Positions 11,478-22,735 of a stretch of DNA of 64,000 bases are shown here, piece by piece (position 1 is the first letter of the stretch; the number at the start of each line of letters is the position of its first letter). Source of the DNA: Isoetes taiwanensis (taxonomy: Eukaryota > Streptophyta > Lycopodiopsida > Isoetales > Isoetaceae); assembly GCA_021234155.1 (NCBI GenBank), contig JAJEKV010000001.1, positions 1,613,927 through 1,677,926 of the forward strand, written 5' to 3'. The notes beneath the pieces are model-generated. The model was not told where the DNA came from. It searched no databases and worked only from the letters and a program-made list of their open reading frames with translations. A program made the position numbers and the translations under genes.

Positions 11478-14391
11478 TTAGCAAAAAGAAATAACAAAGT
11501 CATATGCAAGGACCTTTACTTCAGCTAGATCTATGACAGAAAGTGCTTGCTTTGGACTTTGCTCTCTTTCCCCCCTCGTTTTTACCATCTCTAAAGTATA
11601 ACTCCCACTGCAAGCATTGGCAGCATTCGTTCTCATCCAGTGCACTTTTAATTGAGTAGGAATTCCATCCTCTCTTGTTACCTCCAGTACTTTAGCTAGC
11701 CAGAATGGCTTCCCAGATTCATCATTATCAAAGCCCGACACTATGAGCATTCCTTTCTCGAAATCTAGGGGAGAAGAACCGGATACTCGAGCAACTTGTT
11801 GTGCCGTGCGTCTGGGGCGGTGTACATGACTCTGTCATCTTCATCCGAGCTAGCCAATATCTCTACATGTTCCTCTTGATTCTCAACTTGCACAGGGGAG
11901 AGTTTGCCTAGATGACGAGTTGAATGTAACCGTTTCTTCGACCTTGTAATGAAGCTTGCAACATGTCACGTTGTCGGAGAAAAAACGAGGCCACCATAAA
12001 GCATCTGCTTCCCCCAAAGTGGTTAGGAGAATTTGAATACTTATCTCAATATAATCCAATGATTTGTTTGAGTCAAATTCCCTTCCCTCCTTTTTACTCT
12101 TTGTGATTTCCTTCAAGCTTTTTAGAGGCATTTGCTCTCTGAGAGAGCATGGAACTAGTATTGGGGATGGTGCGAATGAATTGAATACTAGCTGCTGGTG
12201 CCCTTTGCAAGGATGTGGCATATTTCTTTCCTTGTAAGATGGGCCTTGCCATCTACAAGTGAAATTTTGATCCCGATCTTTGAAATGTAATGTTTCTCAA
12301 GGGCTCAATAGCACGTTGACCCCAGATTGATCTCCCCGAAATCCATTCTTTGAAATCATAAGTTTCTTCCAATAACTCGATAACGGACGAGGATTGTAGG
12401 AATCTTGGATAACCTCAATCATTGCTTTGGTAGGTCGAGAGCTTTTTTCGAAAGCAAGACGTTTAGAGAACCTATTGAACATCGATCAATTTGATCGTGT
12501 GTATGACCATGCCGTGAAACCAATCTTAACCTTCTTGAAGATTTGTTTCTCTACTAGCATAACAATGATAAGCAAACAAGGCACGATTCTTATTTTCTCT
12601 TGTCGTGTTGTCTAGTGAAGATATAGAACCGGTGGTATATGTTCTAGATTGGAAAGAAGCTTATTCAATATTGTGATAGTGAGATTTGGATCAGCATGAA
12701 TGTTTGGATAATTCAAAAATGCCTTGCAAGATAGTTTTCCATTAAATACCATAGCACCAACAACATGCAGGTGTATGAAATCTTCTTCAGCAGCATCCTT
12801 GGGCACATTGACAAAATGTGGTAGGGTGGTCTTCTTCTGGTCCATTCCATCAATAACAACCGATATATAGTTGAGTGGTTGTTCCAGTGCTTTCTTCCTA
12901 TGTTTTGTCAATTTTCTCCTTTCCAAAGATTGTTGTTCTCTGTGCTTGTTCAATTTCTCTTTCAATGCATCTGAAATGAAAACGTGTTTAGGAAAGAACC
13001 TACTTTTAAGTACAACTAGGCAAGAACACGTTGTGGAAGCTTACTTTTAGTGTGAAGTGTCCTTGCACTTTGTCTCTGAGCTTTTAATTCAGAGCATGTA
13101 GCACAAACAGACATCCTATGCTTTCTAGGAATGGACACGCGAGAAAACTCTTTTTCCCGGAGCACGAAAGTAAGAGTAGCAGACATGGCGTTCTCCAGCC
13201 TCAACACACATGTCCTTATAATTATCGTAGACTTCACGTTTCGTGAAGTTGTCACTCAAGTGGTACATAGGGCTGTTAGGGAGTTTCTCGCAAGACTCCT
13301 TAAAGAAACCTTCCATCCAAGAAACACATTGAAGGGCATGAACTCTGGATATACCTCCCGAAAGTGGCGTGAGTCATTAATGCCCGGATTCTTGTCAAGC
13401 CTTTTCTTCAAAGCGGTCAAGTCTTCTCACGCTGCCTAAGGCATGTATCAATTTAAAGGCTGTTTGACAGACGGTGTGGCCACCAGCTGTGTAAGTAAAC
13501 TTCTCACCATAATCTGGCCTAATATTGAAGGCTAAGTAGCCCCTTTGGTCTAGCAGAGTCATTGAACTGTAACTATCACGAATCAACCTCAATTCCTTTA
13601 GTCCAATCTTAAGCAAACAACGTTGAGAACAACAGTGCTTTGTATGTGTTGCCCTCAAGTGAGCCTAGATCCATGAGTTTCTTTCTTCTTTGGGTTGTAC
13701 ATGCTTTCTTGTGTAAGTTTCGCTTTTAAGGTTTTACTTGCGAAGCTTTGAATTCGAACATAGAGTCTTGTGGCTTTGGTAGGTCCTCGTCCCGAGAGAT
13801 CAACATGAGGTGTTTCTTCGTCCCGAGATCAACATGAGGTGTACTAGTAGATTGAGAGGTTTGGCGTGGGCAAGTCCAGGGGGAGGTGCTTTCCCTCTCT
13901 GCGGGAAAAGTAATCGAGGTTGGTGACGTAATTGACCAGCTCACAAGTGTCGAGAACATAGGAGTTGGCGTGGTATTTGACCGCTCCCACTTGTTGTAGT
14001 ACCAATTAGCGAATTGGATGGAGTTGGCATGATTTGCATCCGGGGAGGCAGCCTACGGTGGACTATGGGAGACGAACTAAAATGAACTGGAGGAGGTAGT
14101 CCGAGCTCGAAGCCTATGGTGGAGTAAAATGCATTGGTGGGGGGCAAACGACATTCAGAGCCGGGTGTGGTGGAGTAAATTGACTGGTGGTGGGCCCAGA
14201 GGTGGTCGTCTTTGGAGTAAACTCAACAGAGCTGGGGGTTTGTATATCGGAGGTAGAATATTCGTGGCTACTTCGGTGTGTCGCGTTGAGGAGGTGTGAA
14301 AGTCATTGCAGGAGGAAGCCCACGCGAAACGAGGAGTTGGAGGCTCTGCAGGTTCTTTTCTCGAGAGCCATATTCGAAAGTTAAGCGTCAT
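11478..14391 (-). pseudogene. Element B: DUF7869-type gene, putative transposase
   Basis: Reading right to left there is a Pro/Ser/Thr-rich start (13,726-14,391). Next come GGHTVCQTAFKLIHALG (13,395-13,658), then FFKESCEKLPNSPMYHLS (13,125-13,316) and IPRKHRMSVCATCSELKAQ (13,016-13,255), a Cys pair like those before the main domain in this family. Then YISVVIDGMDQKKTTLPHF and LHVVGAMVFNGKLSCKAF (12,612-12,965), an N-K-N-R and D-Q-I-D-R block (12,297-12,640), and a tail KPFWLAKVLEV (11,478-11,750). The order parallels element A. Acidic residues at DGMD, LHLDN and DQID could be an RNase H-like catalytic set, but this is inference. Frame breaks occur at six or more places; some may be introns or sequence errors. 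Being intact within clean ends, it is the best candidate for the mover of element B. Confidence 0.65.
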
Positions 14392-14523
14392 AACCGTATA
14401 AATTTATACGAAAAGAAGAACGGTATCGGTATAAATTTATCTGAGAGATGGTATGAATTTTAGGAAAGGGAAACTTAAAGGATCTGTATAAATTTATACG
14501 TAGGCGGTATAAATTTATCTGAG
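14391..14523. repeat. Palindrome cluster 1 (4 copies)
   Basis: Four copies or half copies of GGTATAAATTTATACC at about 14,394, 14,427, 14,487 and 14,504, just upstream of the minus-strand DUF7869 gene. Confidence 0.85.
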
Positions 14524-14697
14524 GAGGGCAACTAGCGAGAACGTAAGCGGTGATATATTTATCACGAAAACTCATGGACACTTGTATTGGAAACTTTATG
14601 GAGAAACGCTATCTGAAAAGCGGACTTAGTAGAGGTGCTTAAGCCGGCCACGCCACCCTATTTTCTATATCGTGTCGGTCTATTGAGTCGCGGTGGG

Positions 14698-14761
14698 GCT
14701 TATATACCCCTTACTTGCTTCCTCGGAGCGTCTATCACGCGAGTCCATCTTGTCATGGCCC
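14698..14761 (+). promoter_or_regulatory. Candidate promoter and first exon of methyltransferase gene, copy 1
   Basis: TTATATACC at 14,699-14,707 is a good TATA box. About 50 bp downstream ATGGCCC (14,755-14,761) is followed immediately by GTAAGT, a strong splice donor, so the first coding exon would be only a few bases. The same leader and ATGGCCCGC-GTAAGT arrangement recurs at 15,093-15,135. Confidence 0.5.
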
Positions 14762-15255
14762 GTAAGTCTACTATCCGTCTTGTTCTAGTTTCTCTTTTGT
14801 TTTAATCTGTTAGAGTGTGTTTACCGGTATAAATTTATCTGCGATATGGCTCTGGAAGGCGGTATAAATTTACATTTCGAAGACGAAGCGGTATAAATTT
14901 ATACTGCTTTCGCTCGAAAGCGGTATAAATTTATACCGCTCGAATACTTCGGTATAAATTTATACCAAATGTATTCTTTATCGCTTGAAACAGAAGCGGT
15001 ATAAATTTATACCGCCTTTCGTGCGAAGCATTATAAATTTATACCGCTCCAGAACACTTGCGGTATAAATTTATACCAAATGTGCTCTAACGCGATCTAT
15101 CTGGCGAGTCCATCTTTGTCATGGCCCGCGTAAGTCTACTATCCCATCTTGTTCTAGTTTCTCTTTTGTTTTAATGTTAGAGTGTAAATTACGGTATAAA
15201 TTTATACCGATATGGCTCTGGAGCGGTATAAATTTATACCGCCGAGCACGAAGTC
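14733..15255 (+). repeat. Direct duplication of leader and first-exon segment (~160 bp)
   Basis: 14,733-14,890 and 15,093-15,253 share GCGAGTCCATCTTGTCATGG, TCTTGTTCTAGTTTCTCTTT, TTAGAGTGT and GATATGGCTCTGGA with palindromes at matching positions. The second copy has a palindrome (15,060-15,077) where the first has its TATA box. Confidence 0.75.
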
Positions 15256-15472
15256 GCAGATAATAAAAATATAAATTTATATCTTTCAGAATTCTCCGGT
15301 AATATATTATACGCTCGAGTAACACTAAGGTATAAATTTATACCAAATGTGTTACGGAACCAGATAAATTTATACGCTCATGCTTTGGGCTTATAAATTT
15401 ATACCGACTTTTATTACAGAGCGGTATAAATTTATACCGCTCGTGCTCGAGGAGTATAAATTTATACCGTTC
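14824..15472. repeat. Palindrome cluster 2 (about 17 copies)
   Basis: Consensus GCGGTATAAATTTATACCGC. Perfect 20-mers occur at 14,920-14,939, 15,223-15,242 and 15,421-15,440. Others start near 14,825, 14,860, 14,888, 14,950, 14,995, 15,028, 15,060, 15,192, 15,329, 15,363, 15,390 and 15,453, with degenerate copies near 15,268 and 15,297. Spacing is irregular (about 30-130 bp). The cluster lies between the two divergent genes and in the first intron of the methyltransferase gene. Confidence 0.9.
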
Positions 15473-18400
15473 CAATACCTTTTCGAAATATTGGTGTCGA
15501 GTGCTTAAAGAATGGTCCTGAAACATAATATTTGAGTAATATTGTTGTGTTTTAAGCTTAAATGACACAAATAAAGTGTTAATTTAGTGTGGATTTTATG
15601 CCCTTTCAGCCTTTGTTTTTACTGTTTATGTGTTTCAAAAAGTGGAGAAATGTTCTGTTACTTAAGTAAAAATGGGTTTTTTTACGTTGTTTCCAGCCCC
15701 AAGATCAAGTTTACACAGAGAGGCCAACCATCAAAGGCTGCACCACTAGAGCCACAGACTTATGGTGAAGACGACCGGGCGTGGCCCATGCGTGGGCGCA
15801 AGAGAGAGCAAACCCAATGAGGTGTACCTTTACTTGTGTAATCTGTCAGGGAAGGGCAAGTACAAGTCTGATGATTATTACCCTGCTGGCGAAGTTATAA
15901 ACCTTGTTGCTACAGATAACGATGATGAACTTTTAATGAAGTGCATGCACGACAACGGGGAAGTCTACTATGTTCTGAATAGTAGAATGCTTAGAATAAG
16001 CATGTGCAAACCCAAAGACGTGTATGACTACATGGCGGACAATTACAAGAACGGCTATGTAAGTTATCCTTAGTGGCTTTACGTATAAAATTATACCGTC
16101 ATCCTCCTAACTTAACCCTGCATTACAGGATATAGTGGACATTTTGATGTCAGTAGTTCTTTGTGAATAAAAGGTGATGGTCAAAGGTCTATGGTACCCC
16201 ATTCCTAACGAAGAGGAAGAGAAGGACGAGGAAGTAGAAGAAGAAGAGGAAGAGGAGGAACCAGTGGTAACAAAGGGGAGGAGCAAGAGAGCTGCACTGG
16301 TAACAGATACACAGCCTCCCACCAAAAAAAGGTCTAGGACCACAAAGACCTTGACTATAGAGGAGTCAGCAGAAGCTCTTCAGAAGGCCCCTGGAGCAAA
16401 TATTGTTGTGAAGCCCGCAGATAAGTCAAGTGCTATTCTCAAATGGGTTAATGACACTAAACTGCTTAAGCAAACTATTTCTTTGACATTGAGCACTATT
16501 AAGAGGCCACCTAAAAATGAAGATGGGGTCAGAGTGCTACATGTTCGGAAGCTGTACGCGGCACATGTGGCTATACTGAAACAAAGAATGAGAAGGAATC
16601 CTCATGCCCATGTGTCGCCACTAGTTGTAATGGTTGACAGGAGTCAGTGCAACCAACTAAAAGATTACAAGAAGGCTGACTTCAAAGATAACACCTACTA
16701 CGTTCTTGGAGGCACACATAGTTACAAGGCAAGGAAAGAACTAGCAAAGGAAGAAAGCCGTAACGAAGTGTGGAAGAGCGTGGAAGTGCATATATACGTG
16801 GATGTAACAGATGAAGAAGCAAAAGTAATCTCGACAATGACTTCAGATTAAAAATGAGTTTAATAGACAAGATCCGTTTCATGCATCGTGAGTACGTGGA
16901 GTTCAAACAAGTGCATGGAGACGACTTTAAAAAGCAAAAGAACAAGCTCCAGGAGCTTCGAGAAGCCTGTGTGACAGAGTGCTGCCTCAGTTATGATTCT
17001 GATAAGAAGCCCATTATGGCAGTGAAACAATACGATAACTACTTTCAGCTCGCTTTCAGAGATGGTCAAGTAAGTAAATGCTTTCATTCTGTCTTTTATA
17101 GTATGTTTAGCGTGGTTACAAGTGTCCGGGCACGGTATAAATTTATACCGTGACTAGTCTCGGTATAAAGTTATACCGTGCCCGGGCACGGTATAAATTT
17201 ATACCGTGCCCAGGTCACTGTATTAATTTAGACATTGCCCGAGCACGGTATAAATTTATACCGTGACTAGTCATCGTGCGCATTTAGACAGTAGACTGTG
17301 CAACAAATTCCCTTACGCCATTCAACACTAAACTACTTGCGTTTGTCCATTTACAGGTGTGGGATCTTCAAGAGATAATTTTTTGTATGTTTGAAGATGG
17401 TGAGCTTAAAGAACAAGCTAGCTCCGCAGGAAAGAAACCAAAAAAAGGTGGAGAATCAAAACAAAAAAATATGAGCATTGTACCGGGGCCAGCGATTGTG
17501 GTCTAAAAAACAAAAAGAAATTTTTGTTAGCCTTTTGGAAAAAGTCGCGGGCCAAGGAATTCACATTAGGCGAGATGGCCAAAGGAAGCTAAGACGTAAA
17601 GCCTCATTTGCTATGCCGTTTTTTTTTTCACCTTTTTTTGGTTTTACAACATGTTTCTCTTTGCAGTCAGAAAGACATTGTCACCTGCCAGGCCGAGTTA
17701 ATGAAGCATCTAAACCTAGAGGACTGGGAGGAGTGCAAGCTTTTGTACCCAAGTTGTACCACAGATAGTATCATCGGGAGAGCATGCCGTTAACTTCGGT
17801 TGGTGGGGTAAGTTTTGTCGAAAATGTGTTACGTGTTTACGCCTTTGTCTCACAGTATTCTTACAGAACAAGAAGAAGGGGCTACCCATCGGATTTTTAA
17901 ACCCTGATTCAGTGGGGCCAAGGAGGAGAGGCGAGACTTAAGGCAATCGAGCAGGGAAAAGAGGTCGGCACTAGTAGTTTTGACACTACTTATGAGAGAT
18001 TTACAACGTTTGGTCAGGACTGCCGTTGTTCAGGGTGATTGCACGAGGCTGGGGACACTTTTAGACAAGCAAAATTTTACATTATGCATTGCAGATATTC
18101 CCTATGGCTTCAAAATTAAGGATAGCGCTTTTGGCGAGGAGGCTTTCACGCACATGCAAGCGTTTTTTTTGATGGCCTGAAGGAAGTCACCATATCGCTA
18201 ACCGGAGGTCATCATTTTCCATTCCGACCCTGCAGGCGAAGTCCGGTGCTTAAACCTATGGGAGCGGATGCATGCTTCCCGGCCAGGCGTTTGGTAAGCT
18301 TTTTTTACATTTTTTCTTTTAGTAACTCCACGGTATAAATTTATACCACAAGCGCCTTAAGGTTTAAATTTAAATGGGAAGGCAATGATTGTATAAATTT

Positions 18401-19216
18401 ATACTTGCGTAGGTGGTATAAATTTATCAAACAAGGCAACCACGGTATAAATTTATACCGCCACCTCTTTGGGCTAACTTATTTTCCTTGTTTTCATTCT
18501 ACTAATATTTAATTCTTTGTATTGTTTGGCGGGCTTAAAACAAGCGTCAAGGGTCATGGTGGTGGTCCGCTTAGTGAGTTGTTTCAAGCATTTTTCATAT
18601 AGGTTTTCTGGTAGCGGACGCTAAAAAACCATGGTTCACTTCAATACGCAGAATGAGAACTCCCCCCCCGCAATGCTTTCAGGTTCGGCTTTCTGCGAGA
18701 AATTAAAGAGACCCCAAATGGCTGACAAAGGTTGTGATGTCCCAATATCGAAGCCACGCCGGCTTATTAATAATTTGATCTGATGGTTTTCTCGCCACAG
18801 ACTGGATCTTAGATGCCTTTTCCGGATCAGGCACCCGCGGCGGTTTCGCCCTTAGCGGGGCGCAATGTAGATCTCCGTCGACATAGACCCGGATAAAGTA
18901 AGTTTCATCGGGGACGGGGATAAGCTCTTGTGAATCCTTTCCTGATGAAAACGAAGAATTGAAAGCAAAGAACGGTGCCAGCGATGTTAAAGGCACTTAT
19001 ACAGAAATACAGCCTCCACTTACAGGAAGAAAAGATGAGGAGGTGGAGTTTGTCGACTTGGAGCCTGTGGTGCCTGAGCCCGAGAAACCGCCCGTGCCGG
19101 TAGGTTTGGAATCAGAAGGAGGCGTCTCTGCTGTTGTAAGCTCGCAAGAGCCAGATCCTAAAGGGTACGAGAGTCATGTGGACTGGGAAGAGCCACCACC
19201 CCCACCTCTTGTATAA
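15121..19216 (+). CDS. ParB-like / beta-class DNA amino-methyltransferase gene of element B (spliced)
   Basis: Exon 1 is probably ATGGCCCGC at 15,121, followed by GTAAGT. Later exons are about 15,697-16,056, 16,128-17,067, 17,357-17,593, 17,668-17,807, 17,868-18,294 and about 18,690-19,216, most with GT-AG borders. An acidic poly-Glu stretch (16,205-16,262) precedes a basic GRSKRAA/KKRSRTT region. Then comes a ParB/Srx-like block with YYVLGGTHSYKARKELAKE and VEVHIYVDVTDEEAK (16,620-16,850). Methyltransferase motif IV is LCIADIPYGF (18,082-18,111), the motif X-like block is SKPRRLINNLI (18,747-18,779), motif I is DWILDAFSGSGT (18,800-18,835) and VDIDP follows (18,877-18,891). The order IV-X-I is the beta class; the D-I-P-Y tetrad is nearer DPPY (N6-adenine) than SPPY (N4-cytosine). 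The tail is acidic and Pro-rich, and the stop lies inside a palindrome. Frame shifts at about 15,770, 16,852, 17,505 and 18,865 and a stop near 16,167 mean decay or sequence error. Confidence 0.7.
16082..16098. repeat. Single degenerate palindrome in intron
   Basis: CGTATAAAATTATACCG lies in the short intron after 16,056. Confidence 0.7.
17131..17265. repeat. Palindrome cluster 3 in intron (4 copies)
   Basis: Longer forms with CAC...GTG arms: CACGGTATAAATTTATACCG-TG at 17,131-17,152 and 17,244-17,265, one at 17,186-17,209, and a one-mismatch copy at 17,159-17,180. They fill the intron 17,068-17,356. Confidence 0.9.
18331..18460. repeat. Palindrome cluster 4 in intron (4 copies)
   Basis: Copies at 18,331-18,347, 18,391-18,404, 18,415-18,427 and 18,443-18,460, between the exon holding motif IV and the exon holding motif I. 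Confidence 0.85.
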
Positions 19217-19224
19217 ATTTATAC
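19211..19224. repeat. Palindrome overlapping the stop codon
   Basis: GTATAAATTTATAC supplies the TAA stop of the methyltransferase frame and is the last copy in element B. Confidence 0.8.
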
Positions 19225-19620
19225 AGACAGAGTTCTTAACTACTTCAATTGTAAACTATGTGCTAAGTATTATTATAATTTATTTTGATGAAGATTTTTA
19301 AACTGAAAGCTTTGTCTCTTCAACAATGCTTAATTAGAACAACTCTTTCTTGCTCCATGATTTCACACTCTTTGTCTTTCTAATGTTTGATTTTCTTAGT
19401 ACTTATATTAAGCTTGCAAAAAGACAAACTATATTTCCTTCTGTTTTTAACAATAAATACTTACTGAGTTACCAAAATTAATGTCTCTCTCCTCAAAACA
19501 AGCATTTTTTTTTGCCCTCTTTTAAAAATGAAAAGGCTTCAAAAATGTTGCTTTTTTTGGGGTATTCCGAAAGCTAATTGCTCAACAATCTATTTTGCTC
19601 CCTATTTTGTGTGTTTTTTT
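19217..19620. other. Non-coding AT-rich right subterminal part of element B
   Basis: No coding frame or recognisable signal beyond poly-T runs; it leads into the right inverted repeat. Confidence 0.5.
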
Positions 19621-19628
19621 TAAGTTTT

Positions 19629-19694
19629 CAATTTTTATAAAGGAATCTTTCAAACGCACTTCTTAAATAAGTGCGTTTCATTTTAAACCTTGTT
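19629..19694 (-). repeat. Element B right terminal inverted repeat
   Basis: Reverse complement of the left end over about 30 bp, with AAACGCACTT present in both orientations (a local hairpin AAACGCACTT...AAGTGCGTTT at 19,652-19,677). Followed by the AAGT duplication at 19,695-19,698. Confidence 0.85.
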
Positions 19695-21074
19695 AAGTCT
19701 TTTGTTGGTCCATTTTATCATGTATAATACATAGATAGTTATTAGGTTCCATTGCAGATAAGGTCCTCCACATCTAATAAGTTGATCTACATGATAGTTG
19801 ATCTGTCATATGGTCCTTCATATGTTCCCTTATCTTTGCCCTTAGACTTGGTTGCGCAGTCTTATCTAGTGTCTCCTTCAGCTTAGCACATAAATTGCAC
19901 TTTGCAAAGTTGTTTGAAGTTGCTATGGTCATATGCTTGAAATGCTTATTCCATAGCCTACTAAAACTGGGCTGGGATATAGAGGCCACTCCAAGTTCCC
20001 GAAACAATGTATTTATTTCCTCTAATATGCTCTTCTGGGTACAATGGGATGGCAATCTCTTTTCAACAACAACTCTACCCTGTTCATCCTTCTTACTCTT
20101 ATGTGGTATGTTTTCTGCATTGAAATCCATATATCTTTCAAATATTTCCTTTGCAGCTATAGTTCTTGAGGTAGGCCTTACCAGGCCAGTGTTCCCGTGC
20201 AATGCAATTCTACTACCTTTTCATGTCACTTTTGCCAGTTGTGCCAAGAAGAGGTTGGAATTCCATGTATAGCCATCCATGCTTTTGAACATATCCACTT
20301 TCCCTTGAACGGGAATCTTTTCTTCTTTGATCTTTCATCCTGAATTGCATAGCCAAATACGGTGTACATGAAATTCCTCCTGCTATCATACTTATATTCC
20401 TGATATGTAGCTCTTGCTCCCACCATCTCGTCTATTGTGAACATTCTAATACAAGAGGCCCAACAACATTCACTTCCTCTAACCTTCATCAGGGCTTCAG
20501 GAGAACAATAATAATTTGACTTGCATCTTTTGGTGGGATAATGTTTGAAAGTTGGATGTGGCCTCTTGCTACACTGTGTGAACATTATTGACAATGGTTC
20601 TGCATCTATAAGAAACATGTAGTTCCCCTCCAGTTGAATACTGTCCCTAGGCCATGCCACAATAGTTGCAACCTCTAGTTGCTTCACACAAGCAAGGCAT
20701 TCTTGTTTGCCTGACCCCCTTTCCTTCCAATTGTCATATAATTTTGAGGTTGCCAAACCTAACCTGTCCTCCCCTAATCTTTCATCATTAACTGCATTGA
20801 TAAGATCTGCTAGAACAATAATCCCTTCTCCTACTACCTCTCTGTTGCATGCATGCAGGATCTTGACCTTTTTGTTTTTCCAATCGACCCGAATATAAAG
20901 TACAATTTCCTTTCCTTTGGCATCATCCTTTTCATTTGGGGTCTTTTCCTTTCCTTTGCCATCATCAACATCATTTGGAGTCTTTTTCTTTCCTTGCGTA
21001 TCATCTTCATCATTTGGGAATTTTTCCTTGCCTTGGTCAGCATCATTGGGGGCATTTTTTTTAGCATGTTGCAT
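19695..21074 (-). pseudogene. Element A: 5' half of a DUF7869-type gene
   Basis: Starts at 21,074 with about four 14-residue charged repeats of the type PND-x-D-D-x-x-G-K-x-K. Then comes a region with CLACVKQLE, an internal CCWASC, and GKWICSKAWMAIHGIPTSSW near 20,230. A frame change at about 20,203-20,226 leads to GNTGLVRPTSRTIAAKEIF, FSRLWNKHFKHM, NNFAKCNLCAKLKE and, after another change, HDKMDQQKT (19,696-19,720). There the frame is cut by element B and resumes at 10,818 with CLPQF. The block matches the part of DUF7869-type proteins upstream of and into the core domain. With the 3' half the protein would be roughly 850-900 aa. Ends of element A were not found. Confidence 0.7.
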
Positions 21075-21590
21075 GCCATTGACCTAAAATACATAAAAAC
21101 ATAGAATAAGTTAGTATATCCAAATAACATCTCCCCAACATCTTCTTAAATGAAAGCATATTTTGTTTAATCAATAAAGGAAAGCATACTTTATAAAAAA
21201 TTGTAAGGGGGATTCTATGTTCTCATTCTGTTTATATAATGGGCTTGCCCAAGTTATTTTCCTCATCCTTTATAATGTTATATATAAATTATGATAATGG
21301 GGCTCATTTTTTTTAGCATGTTGCATGCCATTGAGCTAAAAGACATAACAACATAAAATAAGTTAGTATATCCAAATAACATCTCTCCAACATGTTTTTA
21401 AATGAAAGCATACTTTTTTTAATTAATAAAAGATAGCATACTTTATAAAAAATTATAAGAGGGACTGTGCATGTCATCAAGGCCTCATATGTCTTATTCT
21501 ATGTTCTCATTCTATTTATATAATGGGATTGCCCAAGTTATTTTCCTCAGCCTTTATAACACTATATATAAATAAAACCTTCTAAGTTCT
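21049..21590. repeat. Imperfect tandem duplication (~250-290 bp units)
   Basis: 21,049-21,298 and 21,299-21,590 both contain TTTTTTTTAGCATGTTGCAT, GTTAGTATATCCAAATAACA and TTATATAATGGG. The first unit overlaps the start of the element A gene, so the second may be duplicated 5' leader. Confidence 0.75.
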
Positions 21591-22100
21591 AACCTTCTAA
21601 CTTCTAACCTATAATAACGTTATATATAAGTAGAACCTTTTAACTTCTAACTTCTAACTTCTATTTATAACCTTATAACTTATAATATCATATATAAATG
21701 AAACCTCTAAATAAATATACAGTAATAAATTTTTGCGGCAGTTATTATGGCATAGTACGAATTTTTTAAAACAGTTATTATTTCTGTTCGAACTTTTCTC
21801 CATCAAAATTTTCTCTTTCAATCTCGAACTTTTCTTTCACACTTTTCTTTCTAATTGAGGCGCTTGAAATCGATCAGAAGCTCTGGCGCTTTGAAATCGA
21901 TCTGAAATCAATCTTAAATTCTGGCTTTTTGGTTTCTCTGAAAAGCTTTTGGTTTCGGCTCATTTGGTTTCAGCTCAAATCTCGGCTCAAGAACTCGAAA
22001 ATGTTGGTTAATCTCTGTTATTTAAGGGCTGTTAATCTAATCCGACAAGATTTATTAAACACTGATATCTATCTACTCTCCTATATTCTATCTATTATCC
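21591..22100. other. AT-rich spacer, no recognised gene
   Basis: Contains short runs of TTCTAACTTCTAACC at 21,575-21,665. No coding frame of note. Confidence 0.5.
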
Positions 22101-22114
22101 TATTCTATCTTAAT

Positions 22115-22735
<621 letters not shown>

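Larger units (their letters stand above)
10819..19694. mobile_element. Element B: complete 8,876-bp DNA transposon
   Basis: The left end is AACAAAGTTTAAAATGAAAC and the right end, read inward on the other strand, is AACAAGGTTTAAAATGAAAC. The match continues through GCACTTATTT, giving about 30 bp with one mismatch. A 4-bp AAGT duplication flanks it. Inside are a minus-strand DUF7869-type gene (11,478-14,391) and a divergent plus-strand gene for a ParB-like plus beta-class methyltransferase protein (about 14,755-19,216). GGTATAAATTTATACC palindromes occur between and within the genes and nowhere else that I saw in the window. It sits inside the coding frame of a second DUF7869-type gene. Superfamily is not assigned from memory; a 4-bp duplication and long cargo are the main guides. 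Confidence 0.85.

Noticed and set aside
14391-15472. CRISPR-like array
   Set aside because: Repeats are palindromic and irregularly spaced, there are no Cas genes, and the context is eukaryotic with introns.
14381-15568. Minus-strand ORFs with repeated RYKFIPL and INLYR peptides
   Set aside because: These peptides are just the GGTATAAATTTATACC palindromes read through; the region is a repeat array, not a repeat protein gene.
16107-16343. Minus-strand Ser/Leu-rich ORF
   Set aside because: Shadow of the poly-Glu stretch in the methyltransferase gene.
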